In this document: one piece after another, positions 16,184-24,661 of the stretch | Numbering within the stretch: the first letter of the stretch is position 1 | Layout of the letters: each line of letters begins with the position of its first letter | Source: Geothrix terrae | GTDB lineage: Bacteria > Acidobacteriota > Holophagae > Holophagales > Holophagaceae | Direction: 5' to 3' | Length of the DNA stretch: 64,000 bases | Assembly (NCBI RefSeq): GCF_022808775.1 | Contig: NZ_JAKZLA010000004.1 | Span: 124,001 to 188,000, forward strand | The notes under the pieces: generated by a model | What the model was told of the DNA's origin: nothing | The model's database searches: none | What the model saw: the letters and a program-made list of their open reading frames with translations, nothing else | Translations under genes and position numbers: made by a program

Positions 16184-16777
16184 TCACTGAGCGGTGAGCG
16201 TTCCCACCGCCAGGACGAGTGGCCGTTTGACTCCCTGCCCATCCAGGTACTGGGAGGTTTTCTGGTCCGTGGGCACGAGGGATATCCGGCTTCCCGACAG
16301 GCAGCCTGTCTTCAGGTCCAGGGCCACGCTCAGGATCGGAGTGCTGCCGAGGGTGGCCGGCGGGGCGCCGGTCTGGAAGAGCCCTACCTGGAGGTCGTCC
16401 GTCCCCTGGGGTTGCCGGGAGGTGAACAGCGGTACGACGCCGAGGGTGAGGGCCGTCCCAGCCTTGGCGTGGGGATCCGTCCCCCCCGGAGCTCCCCAGG
16501 ACGCCCGGGTGCCATCGCAGGTGAGGAACACGGCGACCCCCTGGGCCGGGGTACCCGCGGGCCCCATGAGGTTCAGCACCAGGTGGGACGTGTCGTTGGT
16601 GGTGGGATCCGCCTCCAGCCGGAAACCCGAGGAAACGGGGTTCGCATAGTGGAGCCGCGTCGCGGGGCCCGCAGGCTGGGGGGCCGAGCCGCCTCCTCCG
16701 CCGCCGCAGGAAACCACGGCCAGGGCGAGGAATGGAAACAGGAGTCCGAGAAGTCGGGAGCGGGTCCGGAGGCTCAT
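16184..16777 (-). CDS. Lipoprotein with possible cohesin-like beta domain
   Basis: A 197-residue lipoprotein: signal peptide with lipobox AVVSC (lipid-bearing Cys24) and then a run of six glycines as a flexible tether. The remaining 165 residues are strand-rich with no catalytic motif. The order of strands, including the block DDLQVGLFQTG followed by PILSVALDLKTG, recalls cohesin domains, though the match is weak and not proven. The ATG overlaps the TGA of the dockerin-bearing peptidase gene (ATGA). That coupling suggests the two products work together, with this one as a surface anchor. Confidence 0.7.
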   Translation of the reverse strand: MSLRTRSRLLGLLFPFLALAVVSCGGGGGGSAPQPAGPATRLHYANPVSSGFRLEADPTTNDTSHLVLNLMGPAGTPAQGVAVFLTCDGTRASWGAPGGTDPHAKAGTALTLGVVPLFTSRQPQGTDDLQVGLFQTGAPPATLGSTPILSVALDLKTGCLSGSRISLVPTDQKTSQYLDGQGVKRPLVLAVGTLTAQ

Positions 16778-19545
16778 GGCTGGATCCTCGGAAAGACGTC
16801 CATGAAGAGGGAGACGTCGGTGTCGTCGATGACCCCGTCACCGTTCAGATCCACTTTCGGATCGAAGGTGGCATCGCCAGTCCTGCTCCCGTAGGCCTTC
16901 GCCAGTTCCAGCATGTCCAGGACATCCACCGTGCCCGTGCCCAGGAAATCCAGAGTCTTCACGGGAATGGCCAGGGTGTCCGAGACCGTGCCTGAGTTAC
17001 CCCAGTCCACCCGGAGGCTCAGGTCCCCGACCATGGCTGGCTCGATGGTGAAGGTGAGTGGGTTGCCGGAGAGCGACCACCGACCGCCACCATTCGAGAC
17101 GAGCCAACCGACCCGCTGGTCGACGTCCCCCGTCACGGTCGCCGTGAAGGTCACGGTGGATCCCGCTACCACGGCCAGGGGCCTGGGGCTGATGGCCACG
17201 GATACCGCGCCATCAGGCTCGATGATCAGGAAGTAGTACGACGCGCTCCCGAAGGGCGTGGTCACCTGGATGCTTCCGGAGATGGCCATCGGGGGCACGG
17301 TAGCCGTGATCTGGGTGTCGCTGTCCACGGTGAAGGGGGCCGGCACCGCGGCGAAGCCCGCCATGCCCTGGAAGGCCACAGAAGTGCAGCCGGTGAGGCC
17401 GGAGCCAGTGAGCACCACGGAGGTGCCCCGCTTGCAGGACCTGGGACTGATGGACATGAGCAAAGGACGGAGCACCTGGAAGGAGGTCGAGCTGAGCCCT
17501 GATCCCCCGGGGGTGTTCACCAGGATCGGCCCGGTGGTCACCTGGTCGGATCCGAGCACGCTGGCCTTTGGGACCGTGGTGGCGATCTGGGTGTCGCTCT
17601 GAACGGAGAAGGGGGCATCGAGACCATTGAAGGCCACGTGAGTGGCCCCGGTGAACCCGGAGCCGGTGAGGATGACCGGATCTCCTGGATTTCCACTCGC
17701 GGGAGTGAAGGAGCTGATGACAGGCAGAGGCACGGGATCGGAGGGGTCCAGCACCACGGCGAAGTCGTCCAGACGCCAGAAAGAGGAGTTCACCATCCAA
17801 TCGCAGTGGATCTTCACCTGCCGGCCCTTGAGGTCTCCAAGGCCGAAGCGGTCCTGCTTCCACAGCAAGTGCTTCGCCGAGAAACTGCTGGAGCCATAGG
17901 TCATCACGGGCCTCAGCAGCTGGCCGGTGGCGGCGTCGAGGATGGAGACGGACAGAGAGAAGAAGCCCGTCCCCCAGAGGCCGAGCCCGCTTCTGCCGTT
18001 AAGCCAGTAGCTCAGCAGCACGGAGCCCGGGCCCGAGGGGATGGTGAGGGTCTGATCGAGGGCCCCATTGAAGTCCCACTGCCCCGGACCACCCAGGAAG
18101 GCGTCCCACTGCCCCGTGCGGGCAGAGCTCTCCTGACGCCAGGGCGTGAAGTCGATGGGGGTACCCAGCTGAGTGGTGGCCGTCGTCCAGGCCGCCTGTC
18201 CGAGACCTCCCTCGAACCCCGGGTTGCCGAGCAGTTGTTGCTGGCCCGCCATGGACGGCACCACGACCGCGGGGCCGGAGGTCTGGACGGGGAGTCCTCC
18301 CACGGTGTTGGAGACCACCACGCGGTAGGCCCGACCCGACTCGACCCCGGTGAGATAGGGGAGCGTGTAGGCGGCCGAGCGCGCATCGGGGATGTCCTGC
18401 CCGTCCACCTGCCACTGGTAGGTGAATGGGGGGTAGCCCGTCGGAGTCGCCGAGAAGGTCAGAGGCTGCCCCAGCTTCGCCTGGGAGGATGACGCCATCG
18501 CCACGTCCGGCACGGTGGCCGCGGGATGGTCGGCGCTGAGATCCAGGACTTCGAACCCGTAGTTGGTGTAGGCCTTCCCGGCGTAGGTGAAGGTGGCGCC
18601 GTAGTTCATGGCCATGGGCATCCGGAACAGGCCGCCTGGGCGGCCTGGGGTGAGCCCCCAGCTGTTCAGCACGATCCAGAAGTGGTTGGCCGGGGTGGGA
18701 TCGCTCTCGTCGTACCCGACGATGACCACCATGTGGGCCCCCCAGCGCTCATCCGGTGGCCCGGTCGGGCCCGTGACCGGCTCGGGCCACAGCACATCCT
18801 CGGCCTGGGTCTCCCACCACTCCTCGAACCCGCCGGCGCCCGAGAACTGCGTGATGAAGGAAAAGCCGACCACCTTGTGCTGGTCGAGCATGTTCTTGAT
18901 GTTGGCGATGGCCGTGGCCTGGGATACTCCGGATGTCTGGACCGTCTTGCCCGAGACCGCCACGTGGGTGTAGGCCGGGGAGAGCTGGATGGCGGAGGTG
19001 GGGACGAGGCTCTGGGTGCACCGGGGATCGACGATCCCATCCACGTAGGCGGCATTGGCATTGCTCTCGGGGACCAGGAGTCCGGGCCCGTTCACGAGCT
19101 TGCAGTAGGTCGCGAGGTCACCGCCGTTCTGGAAGGTATAGGCGTCGGCCAGCGAATCGACGTACTGCACGGAGAGCCGGTCCGCGTACCCGTAGGCGAC
19201 CTTGAGCGCCGTCTCCGACATGGCGGACGCGGCCCAGTTCCAGCAGTTTCCGTTGGCTCCCTGGTCCCGGGACGGCCCCCGGGTGGACACATCCTCCAGC
19301 CAGTCCACCCTGGTCGCGCTGCCTCCCGGCCCAGCCAGGGGAAGCGGGTGGATGTTCGCGAGGGGCTGTTCCCGGCGAGCCCGGTCCCAGGCTTCCACCT
19401 GGGCCGGATCCAGGGGCATGTAGCCGTGTCGCCGCGCCAGAGGGGGGAGGTCTTGCCGGGCCTGGGCCTCTGCTCCTGGGACTACACCCAGAAGCAGGCC
19501 CAGCAACAGCCTTCGGATGAGCCAATCCGCCCTGAGCCTGCCCAT
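16774..19545 (-). CDS. Secreted papain-like (C1) peptidase with Ig, TIG and dockerin-like modules
   Basis: A 923-residue exported protein. Signal peptide about 1-27. A C1 peptidase domain (about 78-335) has Cys101 in DQGANGNCWNWAAS, His271 in WGAHMVVIVGYDE and Asn294 in VLNSWG. Then come an Ig-like domain (345-430), a jelly-roll-like region (435-600), two IPT/TIG domains (605-692, 694-775), another Ig-like region (778-863) and a C-terminal dockerin-like pair of EF-hand loops (865-918). The second loop, DLNGDGVIDDTD, is a full calcium loop; the first, DFLGTGTVDVLD, has lost two ligands. It should be a cell-surface or secreted protease. It is coupled to the downstream lipoprotein gene. Confidence 0.85.
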   Translation of the reverse strand: MGRLRADWLIRRLLLGLLLGVVPGAEAQARQDLPPLARRHGYMPLDPAQVEAWDRARREQPLANIHPLPLAGPGGSATRVDWLEDVSTRGPSRDQGANGNCWNWAASAMSETALKVAYGYADRLSVQYVDSLADAYTFQNGGDLATYCKLVNGPGLLVPESNANAAYVDGIVDPRCTQSLVPTSAIQLSPAYTHVAVSGKTVQTSGVSQATAIANIKNMLDQHKVVGFSFITQFSGAGGFEEWWETQAEDVLWPEPVTGPTGPPDERWGAHMVVIVGYDESDPTPANHFWIVLNSWGLTPGRPGGLFRMPMAMNYGATFTYAGKAYTNYGFEVLDLSADHPAATVPDVAMASSSQAKLGQPLTFSATPTGYPPFTYQWQVDGQDIPDARSAAYTLPYLTGVESGRAYRVVVSNTVGGLPVQTSGPAVVVPSMAGQQQLLGNPGFEGGLGQAAWTTATTQLGTPIDFTPWRQESSARTGQWDAFLGGPGQWDFNGALDQTLTIPSGPGSVLLSYWLNGRSGLGLWGTGFFSLSVSILDAATGQLLRPVMTYGSSSFSAKHLLWKQDRFGLGDLKGRQVKIHCDWMVNSSFWRLDDFAVVLDPSDPVPLPVISSFTPASGNPGDPVILTGSGFTGATHVAFNGLDAPFSVQSDTQIATTVPKASVLGSDQVTTGPILVNTPGGSGLSSTSFQVLRPLLMSISPRSCKRGTSVVLTGSGLTGCTSVAFQGMAGFAAVPAPFTVDSDTQITATVPPMAISGSIQVTTPFGSASYYFLIIEPDGAVSVAISPRPLAVVAGSTVTFTATVTGDVDQRVGWLVSNGGGRWSLSGNPLTFTIEPAMVGDLSLRVDWGNSGTVSDTLAIPVKTLDFLGTGTVDVLDMLELAKAYGSRTGDATFDPKVDLNGDGVIDDTDVSLFMDVFPRIQP

Positions 19546-19573
19546 GATTCGACCCCACGATAAGGAGACATTC

Positions 19574-19616
19574 CCGACCTGGAAGGAGACAACAGGCTTT
19601 CAGCCTATCCGGTCGG
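19574..19616 (-). other. Structured leader upstream of the papain-like peptidase
   Basis: CCGACC and GGTCGG close a loop that contains an inner hairpin (AGGCT-GAA-AGCCT on the minus strand). It sits about 30-70 bases before the start codon. It matches no riboswitch I know. On the plus strand the same structure is followed by a run of Ts, so it would also look like a terminator there. Confidence 0.3.
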
Positions 19617-19673
19617 ACCCTTTTTTGCGCAGCGGGAGGCGAATTTTTTGCCCACTCCCTCACAAAGGGGAGT

Positions 19674-20513
19674 TCAGCGGGCCTCGATGGGCATGCGCCG
19701 CAGACGCTCCACCCGCACCTCCATGGGGGGATGGGTGGAGAAGAGGCTCATGAGGCCACCCCCGCTCAGGGGGTTCACGATCATCATGTGGGCCGTGGCG
19801 GGTTCGGCGGAGGCCATGGGCAGCTGCTGGTTGTAGGCCTGCAGGCGCTCCAGGGCCGAGGCCAGCATGTCCGGGCGGCCCGTGAGGTGGGCGCTGTAGT
19901 CGTCCGCCAGGTACTCCCGGGAGCGGCTCACGGCCATCTGGAGCAGGATGGCCGCCAGGGGCCCCAGGATCATGATGGCGATGCCCGCCAGGGGGTTGGA
20001 GCGGCCCTCCTCGTCGCGGGGCGAGATCCAGAAGGCCATGCGGGAGAGGAACATGATGGCCTGGGCCAGCACGGCCGCCAGGCTGCCGATGAGGATGTCC
20101 CGGTGCTTCACGTGGCCCAGCTCATGGCCGATGACCGCCTCCAGCTCCGGCCGGCTGAGGACGCGCATGATGCCCTCGGTCACGGCCACCACGGCGTGCT
20201 CGGGGTTCCGGCCGGTGGCGAAGGCGTTGGGGGTGTCCTCGGGGATGATGGCGATGCGGGGCGTGGGCAGGCCCGCCCGCTGGGCCAGGTTGGCCACGAT
20301 GGCGTAGAGCTCCGGGGCCTCGGCCTGGTCCACCACCTTGGCGCCGTAGCTGGCCAGCACGATCTTGTCGGAGAAGAAGTAGCTCACCCCGTTCATCACG
20401 AGGCCGATGGCCAGGGCCAGCACCATGCCGGACTGTCCGCCGAAGTAATCGCCGATCCACACCAGCAGGCCCGTCATGGCCACGATGATGAGAAGGGTTT
20501 TCGCCTGGTTCAT
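19674..20513 (-). CDS. htpX: Zinc metalloprotease HtpX
   Basis: A 279-residue M48 membrane protease of the usual length. Two hydrophobic segments open the protein, the zinc site HELGH is at 130-134, two more helices follow, and a downstream SREYLADD block supplies the third ligand. HtpX removes damaged membrane proteins with its active site facing the cytoplasm. GGAGG seven bases before the ATG fixes the start. It follows the partner-switching operon on the same strand, separated by a strong hairpin, so it likely has its own promoter. Confidence 0.95.
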   Translation of the reverse strand: MNQAKTLLIIVAMTGLLVWIGDYFGGQSGMVLALAIGLVMNGVSYFFSDKIVLASYGAKVVDQAEAPELYAIVANLAQRAGLPTPRIAIIPEDTPNAFATGRNPEHAVVAVTEGIMRVLSRPELEAVIGHELGHVKHRDILIGSLAAVLAQAIMFLSRMAFWISPRDEEGRSNPLAGIAIMILGPLAAILLQMAVSRSREYLADDYSAHLTGRPDMLASALERLQAYNQQLPMASAEPATAHMMIVNPLSGGGLMSLFSTHPPMEVRVERLRRMPIEAR

Positions 20514-20559
20514 GAAGTTGCCTCCAGGTACCAGGATACGAAAGGGATCAAGAGCGCAG

Positions 20560-20592
20560 ACGTGATGCCTGGGCCCTGCCCAGGCATCACGT
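20560..20592 (-). terminator. Hairpin between SpoIIE phosphatase gene and htpX
   Basis: A perfect 15-bp stem with a three-base loop (arms 20560-20574 and 20578-20592). The minus-strand side after it is not a clean T-run, so it may be a Rho-assisted terminator or an mRNA 3' stabiliser for the partner-switching operon. Confidence 0.6.
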
Positions 20593-20646
20593 GGGGGTCA
20601 AAGGGGGGACGTAGAGCGAGCCTTGGCGCGCGGACGGTCCCTCCTT

Positions 20647-22215
20647 TCATGACATGCGCTTCACGACCACCAGGGTCACGTCGTCCCGGAACCGGCCCTC
20701 CTCCAGGTGCTGGAAGGCCTCCACCAGCAGGGCCTCGAACAGCTCCTCCGCCCCCGCATGCGGGCGCCGCAGGACGACCTCGGCCAGGCGCCCGTCGCCC
20801 AGCTCCTCACCGGCGGCGTTTTCCGCCTCCACCAGGCCATCCGTGAAGATCACCAGCGCATCGCCCGGTTCCATGGAAGCCCGGCCCTCGGCGAAGGCGG
20901 CCCCGGGGAGCAGGCCCACCATGGGTCCTGTGGGGGCCAGCCGGACCACCTCGCCGCTGGCCCGCACCACCAGGGGCGGATTGTGCCCCCCGTTCACGAA
21001 CCGGAGATCGCCGGTCAGGGGATTGAGGCTCGCGGCGAACAGGGTGGTGTAGCGGTTGCCGTCGCGCACGTCGTTCATGCGCCGGTTCAGGCGCTCCGCC
21101 AGCTTGCCCCAGTCCTGCACGCGCCGGCCCCCGAGGGCCCGGAGGAAGGCGGAGAGCTGGGTCATCATCAGGGAGGCGGGGAGGCCCTTGCCGGAGATGT
21201 CGCCCACGGCGATGTGGAGCCGCTCGCCCAGTTCCTCGTCGCGGGCCATCCACAGGTCGTAGAGGTCGCCGCCCACCGCCTGGTAGGGCAGGTTCGCGGC
21301 GGCGCACTGCCAGCCGCTGGGCTCGGGAAGCGCCTTGGGGAGGAGGCGGCGCTGGATGTCCCGGGCCAGGTCCAGGTCCTTCTCCAGGCGCTCGGCCTGG
21401 CGGCGGGCCTCCCGGAACTCCAGGTTCGACAGCTGGGAGGAGGTGAGGTTCAGCAGGGTGTGCAGGAAGACCTCATCGTCGTCCGACAGCTTCCCCACCG
21501 CTGGATCCGCCGCATAGGCGAAGCCGTGGCTGTGGTCCTGGTCCTGCAGCTCGACGGCGTGGACCAGACCCTTCGCCTCCACCAGCTCGTGGAGGGAATC
21601 GCCTTCCAGCACCCCCGGGACCGTGCCGAGCCCCTTCGCATGCAGCACGGTGCCCTGGGCGTCCACCACCAAGAGGCGCATGATCCGGAACTCGCCCATG
21701 AGCGTGTTGGCCATGAGCCGGACCAGATCCTGCCGGGTTTCCACCTGGCCCAGGTTGCGGGTGAGCTCGAACACCGTGTTCAGGCGGGAGAGCTGCAGGG
21801 CCAGGGCTTGGTTCTGGGAGCTGCGCACGGCCTCGGCCCGGCGCCAGGCCAGCAGGGGGGCGCTGATGGACAGCAGCAGCGGCACGGCTCCCGGCGGCTC
21901 CTCGGCGCGCAGGACCAGGTGGCCGTAGACCTCCTCGCCGTAGGCCCAGGGCAGGACCTGCCAACCCTCGCCCGGGTGGGTGGGGAAGGCCGGCGCCGCC
22001 CCCCGCAGGAACAGCCACTTGCCGCCGTCCCACAGGCCGCCCTGCCCCGCCTTGGCAATGCCCATCGCGGTGATGCCCACCAGGTGGACGAGGTCCTCCT
22101 CGGTGCCCTGGTCCGGAAAGGTCTCCAGGAAGTCGATGAGCGGGAGCAGCTCCTGGGCCCCTTCCGGGATCTTCAGCGCCAGCTGGCGGAGACGGTCGAA
22201 GGGGTTGGTCGGCAT
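20647..22215 (-). CDS. SpoIIE-type PP2C phosphatase with GAF-like sensor (RsbU-like)
   Basis: A 522-residue cytosolic protein. Residues about 1-280 contain one or two GAF-like sensory regions, a coiled linker follows (around RQAERLEKDLDLARDIQRR), and about 290-520 form a PP2C/SpoIIE phosphatase with the metal-binding aspartates in GGDLYDLW, VGDISGKG and FTDGLVEA, plus the final FRDDVTLVVV. It would dephosphorylate the STAS anti-anti-sigma factor encoded two genes upstream. The gap to the upstream HATPase gene is 16 bases, indicating one operon. The signal sensed is unknown. Confidence 0.88.
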   Translation of the reverse strand: MPTNPFDRLRQLALKIPEGAQELLPLIDFLETFPDQGTEEDLVHLVGITAMGIAKAGQGGLWDGGKWLFLRGAAPAFPTHPGEGWQVLPWAYGEEVYGHLVLRAEEPPGAVPLLLSISAPLLAWRRAEAVRSSQNQALALQLSRLNTVFELTRNLGQVETRQDLVRLMANTLMGEFRIMRLLVVDAQGTVLHAKGLGTVPGVLEGDSLHELVEAKGLVHAVELQDQDHSHGFAYAADPAVGKLSDDDEVFLHTLLNLTSSQLSNLEFREARRQAERLEKDLDLARDIQRRLLPKALPEPSGWQCAAANLPYQAVGGDLYDLWMARDEELGERLHIAVGDISGKGLPASLMMTQLSAFLRALGGRRVQDWGKLAERLNRRMNDVRDGNRYTTLFAASLNPLTGDLRFVNGGHNPPLVVRASGEVVRLAPTGPMVGLLPGAAFAEGRASMEPGDALVIFTDGLVEAENAAGEELGDGRLAEVVLRRPHAGAEELFEALLVEAFQHLEEGRFRDDVTLVVVKRMS

Positions 22216-22231
22216 GGGGGCGGACCCGGCG

Positions 22232-22675
22232 TCAGTCCAGCTTCTTGATCAGGCAGCACTCGTTCCGGCCGGAGGCCTCGTCTGCCTTGAACCGCACCTC
22301 GTCCATGAACCGGCTCATGAGCAGCAGGCCGAGGCCGCCCTTCCGGGGGTGCTTGATGTACTCCTTGGGATCCGGCAAGACGATCTGGTCACCGCGGAGC
22401 CCCTGGCCTGAGTGGAGGATGTGGATCTCCAGAGCCTCCTCCGTGAACCGCAGTTCCAGCTCGACGCTGTGCTCCCCCTCCCCGTGGTAGGCGTGGAGGA
22501 TCACGTTGGTCACGGCCTCGTCCACGGCGATGCTCACCTTGGCGGAGGTGGCGTCGTCGAGACCGGCCACCAGCGACGCCCGCTTGGCCAGGCCCGTCAC
22601 CAGGTTCAGGTAGCGGGTCTGGCTCGGGATCACGAGTCGGAACTCGGCTGGCTCCATGCTGACCGCCACGCTCAC
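22232..22675 (-). CDS. HATPase anti-sigma factor/serine kinase (RsbW-like) with altered G1 box
   Basis: A protein of about 147 residues in the RsbW/SpoIIAB branch of GHKL ATPases. The N-box is DEAVTNVILHAY and the later glycine loop is KGGLGLLLM. The G1 box, normally DxGxG, reads HSGQG, so the aspartate that contacts adenine is histidine. It would bind a sigma factor or other target and phosphorylate the STAS partner. The GTG at 22675 overlaps the upstream TGA (GTGA); a GTG at 22669 with AAGGGG at better spacing is an alternative start. Confidence 0.8.
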   Translation of the reverse strand: MSVAVSMEPAEFRLVIPSQTRYLNLVTGLAKRASLVAGLDDATSAKVSIAVDEAVTNVILHAYHGEGEHSVELELRFTEEALEIHILHSGQGLRGDQIVLPDPKEYIKHPRKGGLGLLLMSRFMDEVRFKADEASGRNECCLIKKLD

Positions 22676-23031
22676 CCCTTCCGCTCGGGCGCGACCGCGG
22701 CGAGTGCCTGGTCCTCATCGCCGAACACGCGGTAGAGCTGGGTGAAGCCGAGGGTGTCGAAGATGGTGAATACGTTCGGCTGGAGATCGGACAGGAGGAT
22801 GTCCCCCTGGTGGTCCCGGACCGTCTCGATGAGGCCCATGATGGCCCCCAGGCCGGCCGAGCTGATGTAATGGAGATCCCTGCAGTTGAGGAGGATGGTG
22901 TACTGTCCGTCGCGGACCAGCCCCTCCAGGGCCGCCTCGAACTCGCGCACCGTGTGGGCGTTGATGAAACCGGCCGGAAGCAGGATCGCAACATCGCCGG
23001 CCTGTCTCATCGCAATGGAAAGATCCGCCAT
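22672..23031 (-). CDS. STAS-domain anti-anti-sigma factor (RsbV-like)
   Basis: A 119-residue single STAS domain. The phospho-acceptor region reads LHYISSAGLGAI, with the target serine in SSAG as in RsbV/SpoIIAA. When unphosphorylated it would sequester the HATPase encoded next and free that protein's target. The ATG at 23031 is chosen for the GGAG seven bases upstream; in-frame sequence beyond is unconvincing. It is the first gene of the STAS-HATPase-phosphatase operon. No sigma factor is encoded in the window, so the output is unknown. Confidence 0.85.
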   Translation of the reverse strand: MADLSIAMRQAGDVAILLPAGFINAHTVREFEAALEGLVRDGQYTILLNCRDLHYISSAGLGAIMGLIETVRDHQGDILLSDLQPNVFTIFDTLGFTQLYRVFGDEDQALAAVAPERKG

Positions 23032-23148
23032 CCGCCATCTCCAAGGAACCTGGGCCATCCTATCGGTTCCCCAGGGCAAATACCAGCAGACGAGGTTCCC
23101 ACCCGAACTTGGGATACCCTGGATCCGAACCTTTCACCCGAGTCCCCC

Positions 23149-24276
23149 ATGAGCGCAGCCCGTCCTGAGGACCAGCCCATCCACGCCGCCCTCCGTGGTC
23201 TGGTGGAAAACTGGGTGAACCAGAAAAACCAGAGCCTGCTCGAGGAGGTCATCGCCACCTGGCAGCTGGCCATGGACCGGTTCCATCCCGACGATGCGCT
23301 GATCGAGAAGCTCCGCCAGGCCATCCCGGCCCAGGCCCCGACCGAAACGGAAGGGGGCGGGGCCCTGGGAGCCATGGCCGCCTTCTCCTCCGCCCTCGAT
23401 CTGGTCGAGGGTGCCCCCTCCCAGAGTGACCTTCTGAAGCGCCTTCTGGACGGCCTGGAGCCCCTGGTGGAGCGCAGCGCCCTCTTCATCGTCAAGCAGG
23501 GGCTGGCCTCCCTGTACGCCCATCGCGGCTTCGAGGCGGGTGCCCCCCTGCAACCGGGCGCTGTGGTGCCGCCTCCGGACCTGGAGTCCGTGATCCAGGG
23601 CCTGGGCCGATCCCTGAGGAAGAAGGGCGCCGGCTATTCGGCTCTCCTCTCGGTGCTCAGCTCCTACGAAGCCTCGGACTTCGTGGTCCTGCCCCTGCGC
23701 CACAAGCGGAAGACCGTGGCCCTGCTGCTCGTGGATAGCGGCCTGCGCCAGAAGATCGACCACCCCGAGCTGGTCCGGGCCCTCGTGCTGGCGGCCTCGG
23801 CCGCCCTGGGAGGCCTGGCGGCCGGGAAGGATGAGCCCGCCCACGCCCTGCCTCCCCCTCCGCCATCGGCCCAGCCTCCCTCGGCCCTGCCGCCATCAGC
23901 CCTACCCCCGGCTTCGCCCCAACCGCTGCCGCCCCTCCCCAGCAGCCACTCGAGCGCCCCCACGCAGATGGTGCCCGAGCCCATCGAAGCCCCCGCATTG
24001 ATGGACCTGGACCCCAAGACCCGGGCCGCCGCCGAGCGACTGGCGCGGGTCCTGGTGGGTGACGTGGAGCTCTATTTCCCGACGAAGGTCGCCCAGGCCC
24101 AGACCCACGGCAACCTGTACGGGTTGCTCCGGGAGGAGCTCGAGCGGAGCCGCGCCACCTTCGTGGAGCGCTTCGGAGAAGATGTCGAGGCCCATCACCG
24201 GATTTTCACCAGCACGGTCGTGAGCCAGTTATGCGAAGGCGATGCGTCCAAGCTGGGGCCGGCCCCCTGGGCCTGA
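23149..24276 (+). CDS. GAF-like protein with proline-rich linker
   Basis: A 375-residue protein divergent from the partner-switching operon. Residues about 75-235 look like a degenerate GAF domain (FVVLPLRHKRKTVALLLVD near its end). Residues 242-290 are a Pro/Ser/Ala linker with PPPPPSAQPPSALPPSALPP repeats, and the last 80 residues are a charged helical domain (MDLDPKTRAAAERLARVLVG). No enzymatic motif is visible. The shared 117-base intergenic region suggests a functional tie to the adjacent regulatory cassette. Similar architectures sit in bacterial signalling proteins, but I cannot name this family. Confidence 0.65.
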   Translation: MSAARPEDQPIHAALRGLVENWVNQKNQSLLEEVIATWQLAMDRFHPDDALIEKLRQAIPAQAPTETEGGGALGAMAAFSSALDLVEGAPSQSDLLKRLLDGLEPLVERSALFIVKQGLASLYAHRGFEAGAPLQPGAVVPPPDLESVIQGLGRSLRKKGAGYSALLSVLSSYEASDFVVLPLRHKRKTVALLLVDSGLRQKIDHPELVRALVLAASAALGGLAAGKDEPAHALPPPPPSAQPPSALPPSALPPASPQPLPPLPSSHSSAPTQMVPEPIEAPALMDLDPKTRAAAERLARVLVGDVELYFPTKVAQAQTHGNLYGLLREELERSRATFVERFGEDVEAHHRIFTSTVVSQLCEGDASKLGPAPWA

Positions 24277-24294
24277 GGTCGCCCGCCATAAGAA

Positions 24295-24323
24295 GTGACA
24301 ACGGGATCAGAGTCTGGTAGAAC
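24295..24323 (+). promoter_or_regulatory. Promoter plus inverted repeat before the FYDLN gene
   Basis: GTGACA (24295-24300), 17 bases, TAGAAC (24318-24323). Immediately downstream a perfect 8-bp inverted repeat, CTTGTTCC at 24324-24331 and GGAACAAG at 24347-24354, spans the expected transcription start and reaches the ribosome-binding site. It could be an operator or an mRNA hairpin. Confidence 0.5.
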
Positions 24324-24357
24324 CTTGTTCCTTTGGGCATGGGCGAGGAACAAGTCA

Positions 24358-24651
24358 ATGGCGGATCTCGGCAAGAAGTTCACGTGTTTCCAGTGCGCGA
24401 CGAAGTTCTACGACTTCGGCAAGCCGGAGGCGGTCTGTCCCAAGTGCGGTGCGAACCAGAAGGCCGCTCCGGCCAAGCCGCGCGCCGTGAAGAAGGAGAA
24501 GAGCGTCCACGTCATCGAGGACGACTTCACCGCCGAGCCTGAGGCCGAGAACCTCGAGGAGACCTTCAACGAGAGCGGCGTGCCCCTTGAGCGGGGCCGT
24601 GGCGAGGGCTTCGACCCCGGCGACCTGCGCATGGACGACTACGACGAGTAG
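24358..24651 (+). CDS. FYDLN-acid domain zinc-ribbon protein
   Basis: A 97-residue protein of the FYDLN-acid (TIGR02300-like) family. The N-terminus has a zinc-ribbon, CFQC and CPKC at about 10-13 and 28-31, flanking FYDFGKPEAV, and the C-terminal two thirds is strongly acidic (for example FDPGDLRMDDYDE at the end). The family is widespread in several Gram-negative groups and its function is not established. It has its own promoter and a palindrome across the start of the transcript. Confidence 0.88.
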   Translation: MADLGKKFTCFQCATKFYDFGKPEAVCPKCGANQKAAPAKPRAVKKEKSVHVIEDDFTAEPEAENLEETFNESGVPLERGRGEGFDPGDLRMDDYDE

Positions 24652-24661
24652 GCGAACCCCG

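Noticed and set aside
19546-19673. Cyclic-di-GMP or cGAMP riboswitch before the papain-like peptidase gene
   Set aside because: The conserved GEMM core bases are not present, although a nested hairpin is.
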